From: Spirogloea muscicola
Taxonomy: Eukaryota; Streptophyta; Zygnematophyceae; Spirogloeales; Spirogloeaceae
Direction: 5' to 3'
Assembly (NCBI GenBank): GCA_009602725.1
Contig: WELB01000219.1
Span: 164,491-228,490 of the forward strand
Length of the DNA stretch: 64,000 nucleotides
Shown: in pieces, positions 21,885 to 34,080 of the stretch
How positions within the stretch are numbered: the first letter of the stretch is position 1
How the letters are laid out: each line of letters begins with the position of its first letter
Notes under the pieces: generated by a model
Database searches by the model: none
What the model was told of the DNA's origin: nothing
What the model saw: the letters and a program-made list of their open reading frames with translations, nothing else
Made by a program: the position numbers and the translations under genes

Positions 21885-22565
21885 TTAAGTGTGTAGCTGC
21901 GTGATTTGCCGCGCTTAGCCCCTTTGGGACTTGACAGCTTTGAGCTCTCACAGACCGTCACTCGGGCACCTATCTGGGCTGGCCTTTCACACCATTGCCT
22001 CGGAGTGGAAGCCCGTCTTCCGCCGGCCTTCGTGTGCTACCTAGAGCCTAAAGCTAGCACCCTAGACTCAAGTCGAAGAAGAAAGTGATCGCCCATTGAG
22101 GGTAGGGGCTGGATAAGCCAGCCCAAAAAAATGAACAGAGTACGAGAAGGGGGCCAGGGGAAGCGCTAAAAAAAGAAAGTGCTCGCCCATGAAAAAAGCA
22201 CCCTAGATCTCAAGTCTCTTTCAAACCCAAGTCGAGCCCCTTAATAAGAAAGAAAGCGCGGCCAGATTGACTGGTGGCTGGGAGTCGAGCCCCTTAATTT
22301 GGGCTGCCCGAGTGACGGTCTGTGGAAGCTCAAAGCTATCTAGTCCCGAAAGGGTTAAACGGCGCAAATCACGCAGCTACACACACCCGAAAGACTCCTC
22401 AATAAGGGGCTCGACTTGCGTTTGAAAGAGAAGCTCGACTTGAGATCTAGGGAGCTAGCTTTAGGGTTTAGGTAGCACACGAAGGCGTGGCGGAAGACGG
22501 GCTTCCACTCCGAGGCGATAGTGTGAAAGGTCAGCCCAAATAGGTCTAGTCGGAGGCTCCACCAT
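21885..22565. repeat. Shuffled inverted-repeat cluster
   Basis: Block A (21890-21969, starting GTGTAGCTGCGTGATTTG) recurs inverted at 22303-22389. Block B (21970-22080, with GAGTGGAAGCCCGTCTTCCG) recurs inverted at about 22435-22550. A third pair, 22200-22245 and 22397-22452, shares AAGTCGAGCCCCTTAATAAG inverted. The inverted blocks keep the order A then B instead of B then A, so this is not one simple palindrome. Hairpin modules at 21985 and 22115 tie it to the LINE debris. No gene. Confidence 0.7.
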
Positions 22566-25500
22566 GACAACGCCAATCACTAGCACAAGAAATGTTTACC
22601 ATGGACTGCCTCAATCTCCCGGGTGAAAGTACTGTGGCTCCTTTGGGGCAATGGCTGTAAGCGGCCCGCCCTTAGACATCAGTGCTCTAGGGTTGTTCCG
22701 GGCAGGCAATGCAAAGCCACTGGCATCTGAATTGTTTGTAAATCAATATGGGGTGGGCAACGAGAGCCAAGCAAACAACCTTTGATGACTTCAACGATAA
22801 TGGGCCTCGATAGCCAAGTACAAATCGGCCAAGAAAAAGAGGACGAAAAGCTGCTCTCATATATAAGTTCGTCTGTCAAAATGAGCCAAGAGCATGCAGT
22901 AAGCGGGAAACATGCGCCCATGGTGCAGCGAGGGCGTCTCTCAACATATTCAAGCCGCCAGACTCATTGTTGGTTCGTGCAAATGCAAAATAAGACCAAA
23001 GGAAGAGTCGCCCTGCGCCCGACGCAATGGGTAGCGTGTCCTTTTGTGCAGCTAAAAATTGCAAATTGTTGCGGCCGCTACAGGGACAGTGGAGACGAGC
23101 ATAAGAGTTGCATATGTCAACTTGCTTGCTCAGCACAAGAACTATGCTGCCAGATTTAGCAAGCCAAGCTGGGAAAGTGAGGATGTTCGCTGTGGGCGTC
23201 TCCAGCAGGACATTGACCGGCATTGTTCTGCCCGTCCTTGTCTTGGCTGTGTGTGCTTTAAGCAAAGCTAGAGATCCTTTGGGGCTCCGCCAGCCCTCCC
23301 TGTGCTACATTCTGCCAGATTTTGAAGTGATGCTATCAGCACTGCTTCCTTACATCGTTCTATCAATCAGCGTACTTCACTCGATGACTTAATTTCACTA
23401 AGCGGGGTCCATCAGCAACAAGTAATACACGTGTAGATGTGCTTGCCTCTGTACTTGGCCACTGAGGCCCTGCATGACTCAACACTCAACACTTCTCAGC
23501 TACAAGAGCGCTTGTGTGCTTGAGATTGGTCAGTGTTATGCAAATAGAGGTTGAAGAGCAGAGCGCAGCTCGCCTCTTACGGCTTTGCGCAATCTCGCTC
23601 TGGTGAGGGCCCGAGCAAGCTGGTGCTGCTTGCCTACTTTCGCTTATCTGTCACTCTACAGCCAATTTGTCCTCTCTTTCAGCCCCGAATTTCGTGGGCT
23701 TGTTCACTTTACTGGAAGGGCTACATCGGAAGTACGTGTGGGGTCCTTTCCTTGAAGAGCCGTCCTGCTCCAATACACATTCAGAATTCGGATGCTAGTC
23801 ATTTACAGTCCTGTGCCCTTTTAAGGAGCTTGCTGGCGGTTTGAATGGATGCTCGCCTCTTCTGCTCTTCACTATTAGCAATCTCAATATGCCACCTAAA
23901 TCCAAGTGGCAAATGTATCTCGCTCCACCAGTTAAGAGCACTGTCATATACACCAAGCAGGACGAGCCTGTTCTGTGCCATTGGCCCACGGGCTCACAGA
24001 CTGGTGAAATAAATACTAAGCACCATGACCGCTCGTCTGTGCATCTGCACTGCTGCTGTAGCGTCGCTATCGCATTTTCAATTGTTTAGCAGCCCCATAC
24101 TTGAAGACCTTTAGAGCATTGCTCTAGAGGTCCATCTCAAGCACAATCTATTTGGCAGATTCAATCCATGTCTCACAAACGGGAATGCCACACAACAACG
24201 ATGGACCTGTCATCGCTGGCCCAAGATCGCACCCTTCTGAGCGATTGTAGGCAACAAGGGCAAATCTAGCGAGCTGGCCAAGTACGGCTGCTACTGCAAG
24301 GCCAAAGCTGACGATTGACACGGACAGATAGAAGAGATAGATGATGACAAGCCAGATCAAGGGAGCTGCAGGAACGGCGAAAGTGTTGGAAGCTGTAGTC
24401 TAGACATCTGAATCATGCGGCAGCTTCTGACAGCCTCCTTGCAAAGTTCCAAGTTGCACAAGTTGAGGCTTTCTTTGGCTGCAGCTGGTGGCCGCAGCAT
24501 GCGGCAGGTGGATTTGTCCACACGCTTTCGCATGTACTACTGATGCGTATGCCTAGCTGGAGCAAGGGTCATGTTGTAGCTGCAGCTGGCAGAACCTTAA
24601 GACGTCTACCATCTGCGCCTGAATCCGACATCTAAGTTGTGGGAGTCGGCATGTGAGAGCAGAATTGAAGTTCGCAAAAATCAGGCTGTATACAGCCGCA
24701 ATATGGAGCTCCGCATTTGCTTGTATCTGGATGTTCAGTTTTTTTGGCTGTAGCTGGCGCATTTCCAATATCTTTTCCTGCAGCATGTGAAAGTCATTGC
24801 CTGGCCAATAGAAGAAGTTTTGGTAACATGTGCAGCGCAGTTTGTTGCGGTTTGAAGACGGGACAGGAGGCTTGGAAGCTGTGTCTGGCAGCATGAGCTA
24901 GAGCAACTTTTCTATGTTGCGGCATCACATTAGCATTGAGCATATCGGGAGCAAGCGACGACGTTGACGAGTGGCGACGTTGACAGCAGGCTCGTGCTAT
25001 ATTTTGTTCTCCTCAGCCACAGCCAGCCCGCCACAGCCGCGTCTGACCAGCTAACCAGCTGCATAGAAGCTGTATTGAAGGAGAACGGAATAGCCTACTG
25101 ACCGTGGCCTCGTGTTTGTGCGGAGTACTACACTTACGACTCGTCGCAAGCCGCCGACGCCATCCGAAGTCCCTCGCCGCCTGCGGCGCGTTTTTCAGGC
25201 GGCGCACGAAGTGGAGCTAAGGCGGCCGCCGTGAAGCCGGCAATGGGAAGGCCGGCGGCGACAGGCGCTGGTGGCGACGACGCCGCTGCCGGAGCCGCAG
25301 GCGGCCCACTGGCATCGCCAGGGCGGAGGTCCTCGCGCCTCGCCCTGCGGCACGAGGTGCAGAAGGAGGCGGAGGCGGCGGCGGCGGACGCTATGCTCAA
25401 TGGGCCACGGAGCGACGTCTTGGTGAGGCTCCACGGCGGATCGGTCTCGCTGGCGGCAGCGGCAGCGGCACCTCAATCATAAGTCTTAAGTCTGGGTTTT

Positions 25501-25895
25501 GCCAGCAGGCAGCTGCGACTGCGGCCTGGCGGCTGACCTGTCCCGTTAGCCGGCAGCGCAGCAGAAGGCTCGGCTCGCCGCCCCCCAGCGAGACGGCCAT
25601 CTGGGCGGCGACGAGCGCGGGCTTCTGGCGCGGGAGAAGCAGGCCTTGTTCCTTCACCCCGCGTCGCCCCTCTCGCCGTTCGGCCCGCCGCTGCGCCTGC
25701 TCTTCGCCATTGCGGGTGAGCTCGCTGGCCTTGTTGTGGGCATCGGCTCCAGCTCCAGCATTTCCTGGCCGAATAGGTGGCACTAGCTGCAGCTGTCAAG
25801 AGCACATGGGGTAGAGGAGTCTGCGGCTTGCTGCAGACTAAGGCATCAACCTGTGCAGTGGGAGCAGTAGATCAAGGGCCATCCATAAGCATGAA
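22566..25895. other. No confident gene; possible membrane-protein exon
   Basis: No recognisable domain. The best coding hint is minus strand 24360-24148: a plausible acceptor, then APLIWLVIIYLFYLSVSIVS and about 20 more hydrophobic residues, one or two membrane spans, followed by VAYNRSE. A minus-strand open frame at 24894-24553 has no motif. On the plus strand, 25231-25482 (Ala/Gly-rich) and 25600-25740 might be 5' exons of the next gene. Treat all as tentative. Confidence 0.3.
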
Positions 25896-27394
25896 TTGCA
25901 TGCTAACTCAACTCCGTTTGCCGGGGCTCCTGCAGCGCTCCCGTGCTGGGCAGGCGTCACCTGGTATTTGCTGCTGGCGGTGCGGCTGCAACCCAGCTTG
26001 ATGGCAACGGCGCTGCAGAGGGCGCTCTGGCTCTCTCAAGTCGGTCTGCTGTGCCTTGCACTCGGTAATGCCAACGCGCAGAGATATCCCGTCAGCTTTG
26101 CTGTGGCCATGGCAGATGATGGTTGCCCTTCCTCTGAGCCGTCTGACATGTGCCGCCACCTTACATCGCCCATGTCATATGCACAGCCTTTGATGCGTGC
26201 AAGAAGGCCTTTGTCATGGGCTCTATGCTGGTGCTCCTCCCGGCGCTCCTGCTCCAATTCCAGGGCCTCGACCTGGAGCCCACTATTGTGCTTATGCACA
26301 TTGTCTCCAGGTGCAATGCAGCCGCGTTTGGACGGCCGTGGCTGCGACCACAGTGTTCAGGGTTGGTAGTTCAGGTTGCCAAAGAAGTATGAAGTATCGG
26401 GGTAAGGGCAGGTTGTCATGCTTCAGAGAGGAACTTGACTGCTGAATCACAAAGCTTTCAATATCTCAACAGGCAATATTAGCGCTGACTGGGGAGCGCA
26501 CCATTGAGCATCCCAAAAAGTATTGACTGTGTGCTGCTTCTCTGGTCTGCCCCTCAGCCTGCACTTTCACGCCGCCCAGGACCTTCGCAAGCCCATGGAG
26601 GTGCACACCACGCACGAGACACTCGCATTCCTGGACTACTTCTGGGCAAATCTTGACATTGTGGGTACCAGACACCCTTCTTGGCGTTCTTGGCAGCCGG
26701 CATGGCTTGCCAAATGCTTGACTGCTTGACTGGACTGCCAACAAGCTAGACAAAGCATCCTGACTGTGAGCTTGAACTTTGCCATTCCAGTCTAGTCGTA
26801 CTCCTCTGTTATGCCCTTCCTCTACTGAATCTGATATTTAAGCATTTTTTGCGAAGGCGTCTTGCCTGGTGTACCTGGCCGACATTCGTTCACGGCGCTT
26901 GAAGGTCTTGATCTACTTCACCTTCATTTACAGCCTCATGGCAGCCCTCTTCAAGGTGCGTTACATTTTTTTGCCTGCCACAATCAAAGAACTAGTGCGT
27001 GACTGGTGGGCTCTGCACTAGACAGCAACTTCTGCACTGGCTGTCTGAGTGGCCAACTATGATGCAGATACCATCAACCCAGGATACCACTGACCTGGCA
27101 CTGGTGCCGTGATTGCAGGACCGAAGGGCAAAAATCAAGCGCGTGGGCTTCATGGTGTTAGGTGGGGGCCTCTTAGTTGCTCTCCTTAGTCATGCGATCG
27201 CGCGACAGGTGCCACGCTTTTGCTGGGGAGCATTGCCGGTGGGCCTCACGCTGCTGGTATTTGCCGCCTACAACTTTCTTGTGTTGCAGAACCGGCATCC
27301 TAACCTGTACTGGCTGCACCATGGCCTCTGGCATGCCATGGGCAATGCCTCAATCGTTGCCTTTGTTGGGCTCCGCCGGACAGACTACCTCTGA
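25896..27394 (+). CDS. TMEM8/PGAP6-like multi-pass membrane protein (CREST superfamily)
   Basis: The three clearest exons are 26558-26660, 26857-26955 and 27119-27394, with standard GT-AG borders. Together they give a FHAAQD motif, THETLAFLDYFWANLDI, a span (VLIYFTFIYSLMAALFK), further spans (VGFMVLGGGLLVALLSHAIA and LPVGLTLLVFAAYNFLV) and a C-terminal YWLHHGLWHAMGN. From memory of human PGAP6/TMEM8, the order FYHACD, SYDTLQYCDF, then THSIWHILL is the same. These His/Asp positions are the proposed metal site of CREST hydrolases (ceramidase, PAQR, PGAP6). An upstream exon near 25945-26130 supplies another span (WYLLLAVRLQ, QVGLLCLALG). The start and the exons before 26558 are unresolved. It converges with CWC25, 170 bp away. 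Confidence 0.55.
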
Positions 27395-27564
27395 GGGGAA
27401 AGAGACCACCAAAGACGATGCTGTTCTTGCAGACAATGCACACACTCGAGGAAATATGTTGGGACAAGAGGACGCGCGCCTCACTATCATGCACCTCGAT
27501 TGATTAGTAACCAAGAAAATTTTCCATAGATGGCCCTTAAGAATGACAGTGTGATGCGGCTACA

Positions 27565-29740
27565 TCAGCGCCGGAAGGCAGTCTTGTCAAAGCCGCCCCG
27601 GTCACGGAAGTGCGCGCGCCTCTTGAGGCTCTCCTCAATCGAGGTACTGCCGCCCTTCCCAGCACCATACACTGCGCGATTTGCGGCATCGATGAAGGTT
27701 CGCGCAGCAGGCTCCTGGGCGCTGCGTGCGTCCTCGGCAGCGTCCCGCTCCCGTGCCCGCTTGAGGCGCTCCCACCTCTGCTCTTCGTGCACCTCCGCAT
27801 CTTCCCGCATGGCTGCCAGCTGCGCAGCCTTCTCCTCTTCAGAGAGCTGCCCGACCTGGTGCCGCACACGCGGAGGGGCTGGCGCCGGTAACTTTGGCGG
27901 AGCTAGCTCCTTGTCCTTCACTTGAGAGCCTTGAGTGGCAGGGAGAGCGGCGCGCTGCAACAGGGCCCCCTGCGGCATGTCGAGGCCGTACTTCGGCCCG
28001 TCACGAAACCCGTTGTGAAGCTCCTGTTCATCAGTGCCGTTGCTCCTGGCCTCTGGCTCCTCATCTTGCGCATGTCCGCGACGCTCAGTCACTGCACAAT
28101 TGTCGGCGCCCAGATCCGCAGCACCTGGCTGGAGCCGCAAGCGCTCAGTGTCTGCCCTTCTCTCTCTTCCCCTTCCCTCTCTCTCCCTTTCTCTCTCCCT
28201 CTTTGAGTCTGCTGCTCCCCCTCCCTCCCTCTCCGTCTTACTCTCCTCGGCCCTCTCTCTACTCCTCCCCATCCTGCCCTCTCTCTCTCTTGCCCTCCCC
28301 TTGTCATCATGCCTCTCCCTCTCCCTCCTCCTTTCCCTGTCTCTCTCTCCCTCTACCTCCATCTCCCTCTCTCTTTCCCACGCCCTGTCATGTGACCTGC
28401 CATCAGTTGCATGGACGCTGCGTCCGTCACCCCAATCCCTCCCGCGCTCCCCGCCTGCCAGCTCGCCATTGTGGGGATGCCCTGCCTTCTGCTGCCTGCG
28501 TTCATCACCAGCGCCCCTGCTTGCCTCCGGGCTGTCCAAGCCAGACGAGCCATTACTGTGCTCGCTGTCGCCTGGCTGCGAGCCCGCAGCCTTCTTGCGC
28601 TGCGAGCGCTCCTCCCTGCGGAGGCGCTTGCGCTCCACCTTGGCGGCCCTCCGCTCCTCCTTGCGCTTCCTCTTCTCAGCCTCCACCTGAGCCAGGACAG
28701 GACGAAGAAGCCACGCGGGCACTGATCAGAGAACGCCGGCGGCCCAGCATCGCTGAGGCCAAGGTCGGCAGGGCTGCGGCAAGAGGGAGCCGCGCGCAGG
28801 GCTGCGACAAGCACCTGCTTCTTGATGGCGTCCATCTTGATGGGGTTGCTGCGTATGTGCGCCAGCGCAGCCTGCTCCTGCTGCCGGATGAGCAGCAGCG
28901 GGTCTGAGTGCAGCTTGCGCCACGCGTCATTGGCAGACGGCTTCTTCTCCGGCGGAGGCGCGCCGGGGCCGTCGCCGCCGGCCTTCGCCACCGCCCACGG
29001 AGCCGCGGCCGCGGCGGCGTCCGCATCCCCCTGCCGGTCGTCTGCCAGCGGCTTGCCCAGCAGGTGCTCCTCGGCGGCCGAGGACCCCTTGCCGACCCCC
29101 AGCCCGCTGTCGTACAGGAACTCCAAGCGCTCCTGCCGCCTGCATGACAAAGGACGTCGCCAATCTCACCGCGCAGACACGGGTTCAAATCCGGTAAGGA
29201 ACATAACAAAATTCTTTTGCAAGTGATACTTTCCCCGGTCCTCCTTGAGCTCGACTGCCGCTACCCGCCCTCGTGGCAGCCGGAGAGGTCGCGTGCGCAG
29301 AGCAGCAGGTCTCTGCGGCAGAAGGTGTTACTGCCAGCGGCTGGGGGCGCAGGGGCCGCGGGGATGCGCACGGGACGATGCCGGCCTGCTCCTGCAGCGT
29401 GCGCAGCTCCTGCGCCTGGCGCTCCTCCACAATCTGCTTCTGCAGCTCCTCCAGCTTCTTCTGCTCCGCATCGCGCTTCTGCTCCGCCTTCCATACCTGC
29501 AGGCCCCTCCGGCAGCACCAGCAGCACACGACGGTGGCGGCGGGGCTGAAAAAGCTGCAGCGGATCGGAGGCGGCAGTGCACAAGGCGACGACGGCGGCG
29601 GAGGTGGCGACGGCGGCGGTGGCGGCGACGGCGGCGGCGTCGGCGAGCCGGCGAGCGCCTGGTGGGAGCCTCACCCGCTCGACGTTGTGCAGTGAGCCGG
29701 TGTGCCAGCCCTTCTTGTTGAGGAACTTGAGCGCCGACAT
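27565..29740 (-). CDS. CWC25: Pre-mRNA-splicing factor CWC25
   Basis: Spliceosomal protein that acts at the first catalytic step. Four exons fit with clean phases: 29740-29675, 29496-29372, 29139-28815 and 28686-27565, giving 545 residues. The N-terminus is the CIR/CWC25 signature: LKFLNKKGWHTGSLHNVERV, continued by WKAEQKRDAEQKKLEEL across intron 1, then RQERLEFLYDSGLG across intron 2. Exon 3 closes with DAWRKLHSDPLLLIRQQE and NPIKMDAIKKQ. Exon 4 is Lys/Arg/Glu-rich, with long Arg-Glu dipeptide runs (about 28140-28400) like an RS/RE domain, and ends with the family's conserved C-terminal part (SLKRRAHFRDRGGFDKTAF). Start at 29740 because the conserved MSALKFLN is the expected N-terminus. Its promoter lies in the assembly gap just upstream. 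Confidence 0.95.
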
Positions 29741-29793
29741 GGCGCCCGAGCCGCCGTCGCCGCCGGCGGCGGCTGCGGCGGCGGCGGCAGCGN

Positions 29794-30074
29794 NNNNNNN
29801 NNNNNNNNNNNNNNNNNNNNNNNNNNNNNNNNNNNNNNNNNNNNNNNNNNNNNNNNNNNNNNNNNNNNNNNNNNNNNNNNNNNNNNNNNNNNNNNNNNNN
29901 NNNNNNNNNNNNNNNNNNNNNNNNNNNNNNNNNNNNNNNNNNNNNNNNNNNNNNNNNNNNNNNNNNNNNNNNNNNNNNNNNNNNNNNNNNNNNNNNNNNN
30001 NNNNNNNNNNNNNNNNNNNNNNNNNNNNNNNNNNNNNNNNNNNNNNNNNNNNNNNNNNNNNNNNNNNNNNNNNN
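29794..30074. other. Assembly gap (281 N)
   Basis: A run of undetermined bases flanked on both sides by GGC/GCC-rich sequence, so the gap is probably a hard-to-sequence GC repeat in the region upstream of CWC25 and perhaps of the carrier gene. Other single undetermined bases lie at 7988, 37538 and 59746. Confidence 0.95.
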
Positions 30075-30516
30075 GGCGGCGGCGGCGTAGCCAGGCCGCC
30101 GCTGAGGCCTCGTCGCGCGAGCTCGTCGCGGAGTCCATGCCCGCGGCGGCCCGCGCTGGCAGTGCCTGAGGCGGCGGCGGCGGCTGCCGGCCAGCATGAT
30201 CGTGCGATGGCTGGAGGGGCTGCCGGACGAGCAGCGCCACAAGCTCTTCAACGCCAGCGCCGGCGCCGGAGCAGGTGCGCCACCACGGCCGCCCTGACCA
30301 TGCAGCCCCCGCTCTCCCACCTCCGCCTCCGCCTCCGCCTCCGCCTCCGCCTCCGGCTCCAGCTCCGGTGCTCCTGTCTCCTCCAGTGACCGGCCACTGT
30401 TACCAAGAGCGGGCCAGCTTCAGCAACGGCGGCAGTACAGGCAGATGCGGGCCAAGCCACTGCAGCTGGCCCGCGAGCCATGACCTGCTGGTCGCCTGCG
30501 GCATACTTCATCGTGC

Positions 30517-33470
30517 TTGGCGCCGGGAATCCATGTCACTGGGCAGCGCCGCCGGCCACGACGCCTAGCCCTGCGCTCTGGCTCGGATGGCGGTGCCGGG
30601 GCAGCCGCAGGCTTCTCGGGCTTCTCCGCCTCTGCCTCGTCTCTCGGCCGCCGGCCGTGTGCTGACCTCGCTGCGCTACTGCCTCTGATGTGGGCAGGGG
30701 CGATCGCGGCGACGTTTGTGTGCCCGCTGGATGTCGTGAAGACGCGGCTGCAGGTGCAGCGCCTGCCCAAGGACGGCGCCATAAAAAAAGGCAAGTAGCT
30801 GGCCCCTCGTGCGCGCACAGCCATGCGCAGGCTGCCATCCCAGCAGACCCACGAGCGCACAACCATGGCATGGCTGCCAATGCAGCAGACCCGTAGGTTG
30901 CTGTTCTGCTATGACAGTGCCGCTGGTCCAACCCATCCATCGAGGCACCTCTGTGCTCCTCTCGAGAGGCGGCTGTCCCTCGTCTGATGGCCAGTGGCGC
31001 AGCAGTTGCGGGTGCCATGCTGCACTGACCAGCAGACTGTGGCTTGCCCTGCCTGGCCTAGCCTGACCTGCCTTGCTCTGATGTGACTTGACCTGACCTT
31101 ATATGTCAGCATGGGGATGCATTGCCAGGTGGCGTGATCACCAGCAGCTTGGTGAACATCTTTCGTACCGAGGGCGTCCGCGGCCTCTACCGCGGCCTTT
31201 CGCCGACCGTGGTGGCACTCCTCCCCAACTGGGCAGTAAGCGACGCCATGCCACGCACTGGCAGCCTGGGATTCGTTTGACCGGAAGAGGGTTGTCATTT
31301 GGTTCATGTCAGACATGCCAGAATTCAAGATGTTTTGGAGTTTAACCCTCAAAGCCCCGGCAGAACTCAGAGCACGGCCCACATTCTTGTCATTGTTGCC
31401 TTTGTGCAGGTGTACTTTACAGTCTACGAGCAGCTCAAGCAGCTGCTGCACTCTGAGCAAGCGCACAACTCAAAGGACGGTAAGCGCAACTTACCAACCA
31501 CCCACACAGTGAAGCCCATGGCTCCCTTGCTGGCTCTGCTTACCAAGCAAAGTGACAGGCTGCAGGCAACAACACAGATAACCTGGTGTTTCTCCTGCAG
31601 TTTGAAGAGCTTGCAGCAGCATATTTTTTGGCGAGGCAGTCCACCATGAACCAGCGTCGTGAAATGCACCCTTGCAAATATTGCATTGGCTTCTCTAAGC
31701 GGTGGGCTGGGCCTGGCTGTGGGCAGGCTCAAAGCAGCTGCAGGCGGCGGGGCCCATCAACCACAAGGTGTCCCTCGTGGCAAATGTGTGCTCCGCTGCT
31801 GGCGCAGGGGCCGCTACGATTGTCGCCACCAACCCGCTCTGGGTGGTCAAGACGCGCCTCCAGGTCATTGCTTCGCACTTAGAAGGGGGAGGACCGCTCA
31901 TTCTCAGCATAATTTATAGACATGAACAACCTCTTCTTCCTGAGTTGTGCTATGTGCTGAGCATGGATGCTGAGGGGCTTATGTCGAGCTCCTTTCTGGC
32001 TTGAGCAGACGCAGCAGCTCCGACCAGGCCTCATCCCCTACACTGGCACCTTCTCAGCGCTAGTGCGCATAACTAGAGAAGAAGGGCTCAGAGGGCTGTA
32101 CAGGTAAGTGCATGATGAGCAAAGAGAGCACCTGACAGATCACCTGCCCTTGAAGATGCAGACATTGTTTTGCATCACCTCTGACAATATTGGCTGAGAG
32201 CTTGTCACCTGAGTGCATGGCATGCTGTGAGGCTCTTATTGATCTGATTACTAGTCTGAAAGTTCGAGTGCAGCTGGGAGCTTGTGGGCTCTCAAGACGA
32301 GTAGCATCCACAATAATGTACCAGTAATTTGAGTAGCACTGCAACTTTGAGGTTGTGTAGTCACCAGAACGACATCTTACCCCTTGGATTGGCCTCCTCC
32401 GCGTCACAGTGGTTTAGTACCAGCGCTCGCTGGCATCAGCCATGTGGCCATTCAGTTCCCTATGTACGAGATGCTGAAGGAGTCTCTGGCTGAACGAGGT
32501 GATTCTGGCATAGCATAACCCAGGAGGTCTAAGTAGGACAGGCTTCTCATTTACATCCCATACCCGCTTAGTGTCGTTGATGGTACTGCATCTCACTGTC
32601 TAAAGATCTTGGCATTTGCTGCAGTTTTGAAGTTAAGCTTATGCGATGCAATTGTCTGCATTGCACGCAGACAACACAACCGTAGATAAACTCAGGCCGG
32701 GCAATCTGGCTCTGGCGTCCTCCATTTCCAAAGTTATTGCATCGACGCTTACATACCCCCACGAGGTGAGTATGTGCTAAACCTGCTGCCTCTGACCCAA
32801 GTGCTGCATGAAAAGCTCCAAATTTTTGATTCTGAGCACTGCATGTGCTCGTCGATCTGTCCAGGTCGTAAGGTCAAGACTGCAGGAGCAGGGCAAGGGC
32901 TCTGCTAGCCACCCGCCGCGCTACAAGGGTGTCGTCGACTGCGTGAAGAAGGCAGGCACCATGCATCATGCCTCTTGAGCCTCAGTTTGCCTGGCATGTC
33001 AAAAACTTAGGACCTTGGGGATCTCTGTCGGCTGGAGGTTGTGGAGGATCTTGGAGCCCCTTCCGATCTGACCATTGTCAGCTCTGTGGCATCTTTGACA
33101 GATTGCCGTGGAGGAAGGGGTGGCTGGCTTCTACCGAGGCTGTGTCACAAACCTGCTGCGCACAACGCCGGCGGCCGTCATCACCTTCACGAGCTTTGAG
33201 ATGATCCTGCGGCAGCTGCAATCCCACTTCCCGCCGACCTCGCAGAGGCAGCCGGTGTTGCAGCCGCTGCCAGCGCCTGCCTCGACCTCTGAAGCAGCCC
33301 CCGATCCAGGGGTCACAGAGGGGCAGCCGAGCGTCAGTACTGGCCTTGGCGGCTCCTCGGTGAAGAGCCACAGCGTCTCCACGTCGCCGTCCTCCTTCTC
33401 CCCTCCAGACTCCGAGCTTTCTGCTCATGTACAGCCGGCACCTTACGCTTTCACGAGAGTCAGCAGATGA
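30517..33470 (+). CDS. Mitochondrial-carrier family NAD+ transporter (NDT-like)
   Basis: SLC25-family membrane carrier, closest by eye to plant NDT1/NDT2, which exchange NAD+ across organelle membranes; folate carriers (SLC25A32) are the near alternative. Exons: to 30790, then 31129-31235, 31410-31479, 31727-31863, 32009-32103, 32410-32498, 32671-32765, 32865-32951 and 33102-33470, all joining in phase. The three repeats carry the carrier signature P-x-[DE]-x-x-[KR]: [22 protein letters not shown] and YPHEVVRSRLQ. Each half-repeat closes with a GLYRGL-like motif ([50 protein letters not shown]). Two introns use GC donors: AAAG|GCAAGT at 30791 and AAG|GCAGGC at 32952. The start is unresolved: GAGAAAG near 30590 should join [11 protein letters not shown] at about 30700, but the sequence between is also open. 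After the last span comes a Pro/Ser-rich tail of about 75 residues. Confidence 0.88.
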
Positions 33471-34080
33471 CATGGCTGCTTGATGCCTCAGTAAGCCGCT
33501 GATGGTGGGCACTGCTTGTGTGAGATGTATTTGTGTGCAACACATGCAGTGCAAAGTCAAGCAGACCATGGCAAGCTCTAAGTGCCAGGGTTTTGCCGAG
33601 GCCGTGGGTGGGGAGTTGCCATGTTCGCCTTGCAGGCGCATGCAGTCCTCATGGTCCTCATTGCCCCATGGTGCCTTGTAAGATCGGTGGCTGGCAATGC
33701 GAGACCCTCACCCTACAAGATGACAGCAACTACTTGTTGCAGTGACTGATTGATTTTTGCCATCATGTACGAGCTTGCAGCTTTGAAGATTGCTTGCTGT
33801 GTTATTTTTGCCACCTGGGATATAGCAGCAATGTGGTCAAGTGCCTGAGGAGGATGCAGTCCACCTTCCAAACAATGAGCTCCAAGCAATTTACTCACAA
33901 GGTCAAACTCCGCAAGAATTTAAAAAGTAGCACCAGGCAGATGCTAAAGGACTCCTCAGTTTGCAAGGGTGCTTACGCCCCCAGCAAGTAAAGTAATGAT
34001 TACAACTAGGTGATCCACCAGTAAGGGGCAAAAGCCCCAAAGGCAATATCTATGTAAGCAGAGCCAGAGGCACATTGTGC

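Noticed and set aside
28140-28400. Possible independent Ser/Leu-rich membrane protein on the plus strand
   Set aside because: Shadow of Arg-Glu repeats in CWC25.
27894-28907. A 337-codon plus-strand frame rich in Ser/Pro/Leu
   Set aside because: Antisense shadow of the Arg-Glu-rich exon 4 of CWC25.
29150-29215. GGGTTCAAATCC inside CWC25 intron 2, resembling a tRNA B box
   Set aside because: The T-stem does not pair well, no matching acceptor strand or A box lies 50-70 bp upstream, and the upstream sequence is CWC25 exon 3. At most a chance match or an old tRNA-derived SINE.
30190-30275. MIVRWLEGLPDEQRHKLF as the first exon of the NAD carrier
   Set aside because: The peptide looks coding-like, but no splice path to the first carrier repeat could be supported, and the assembly gap lies just upstream.
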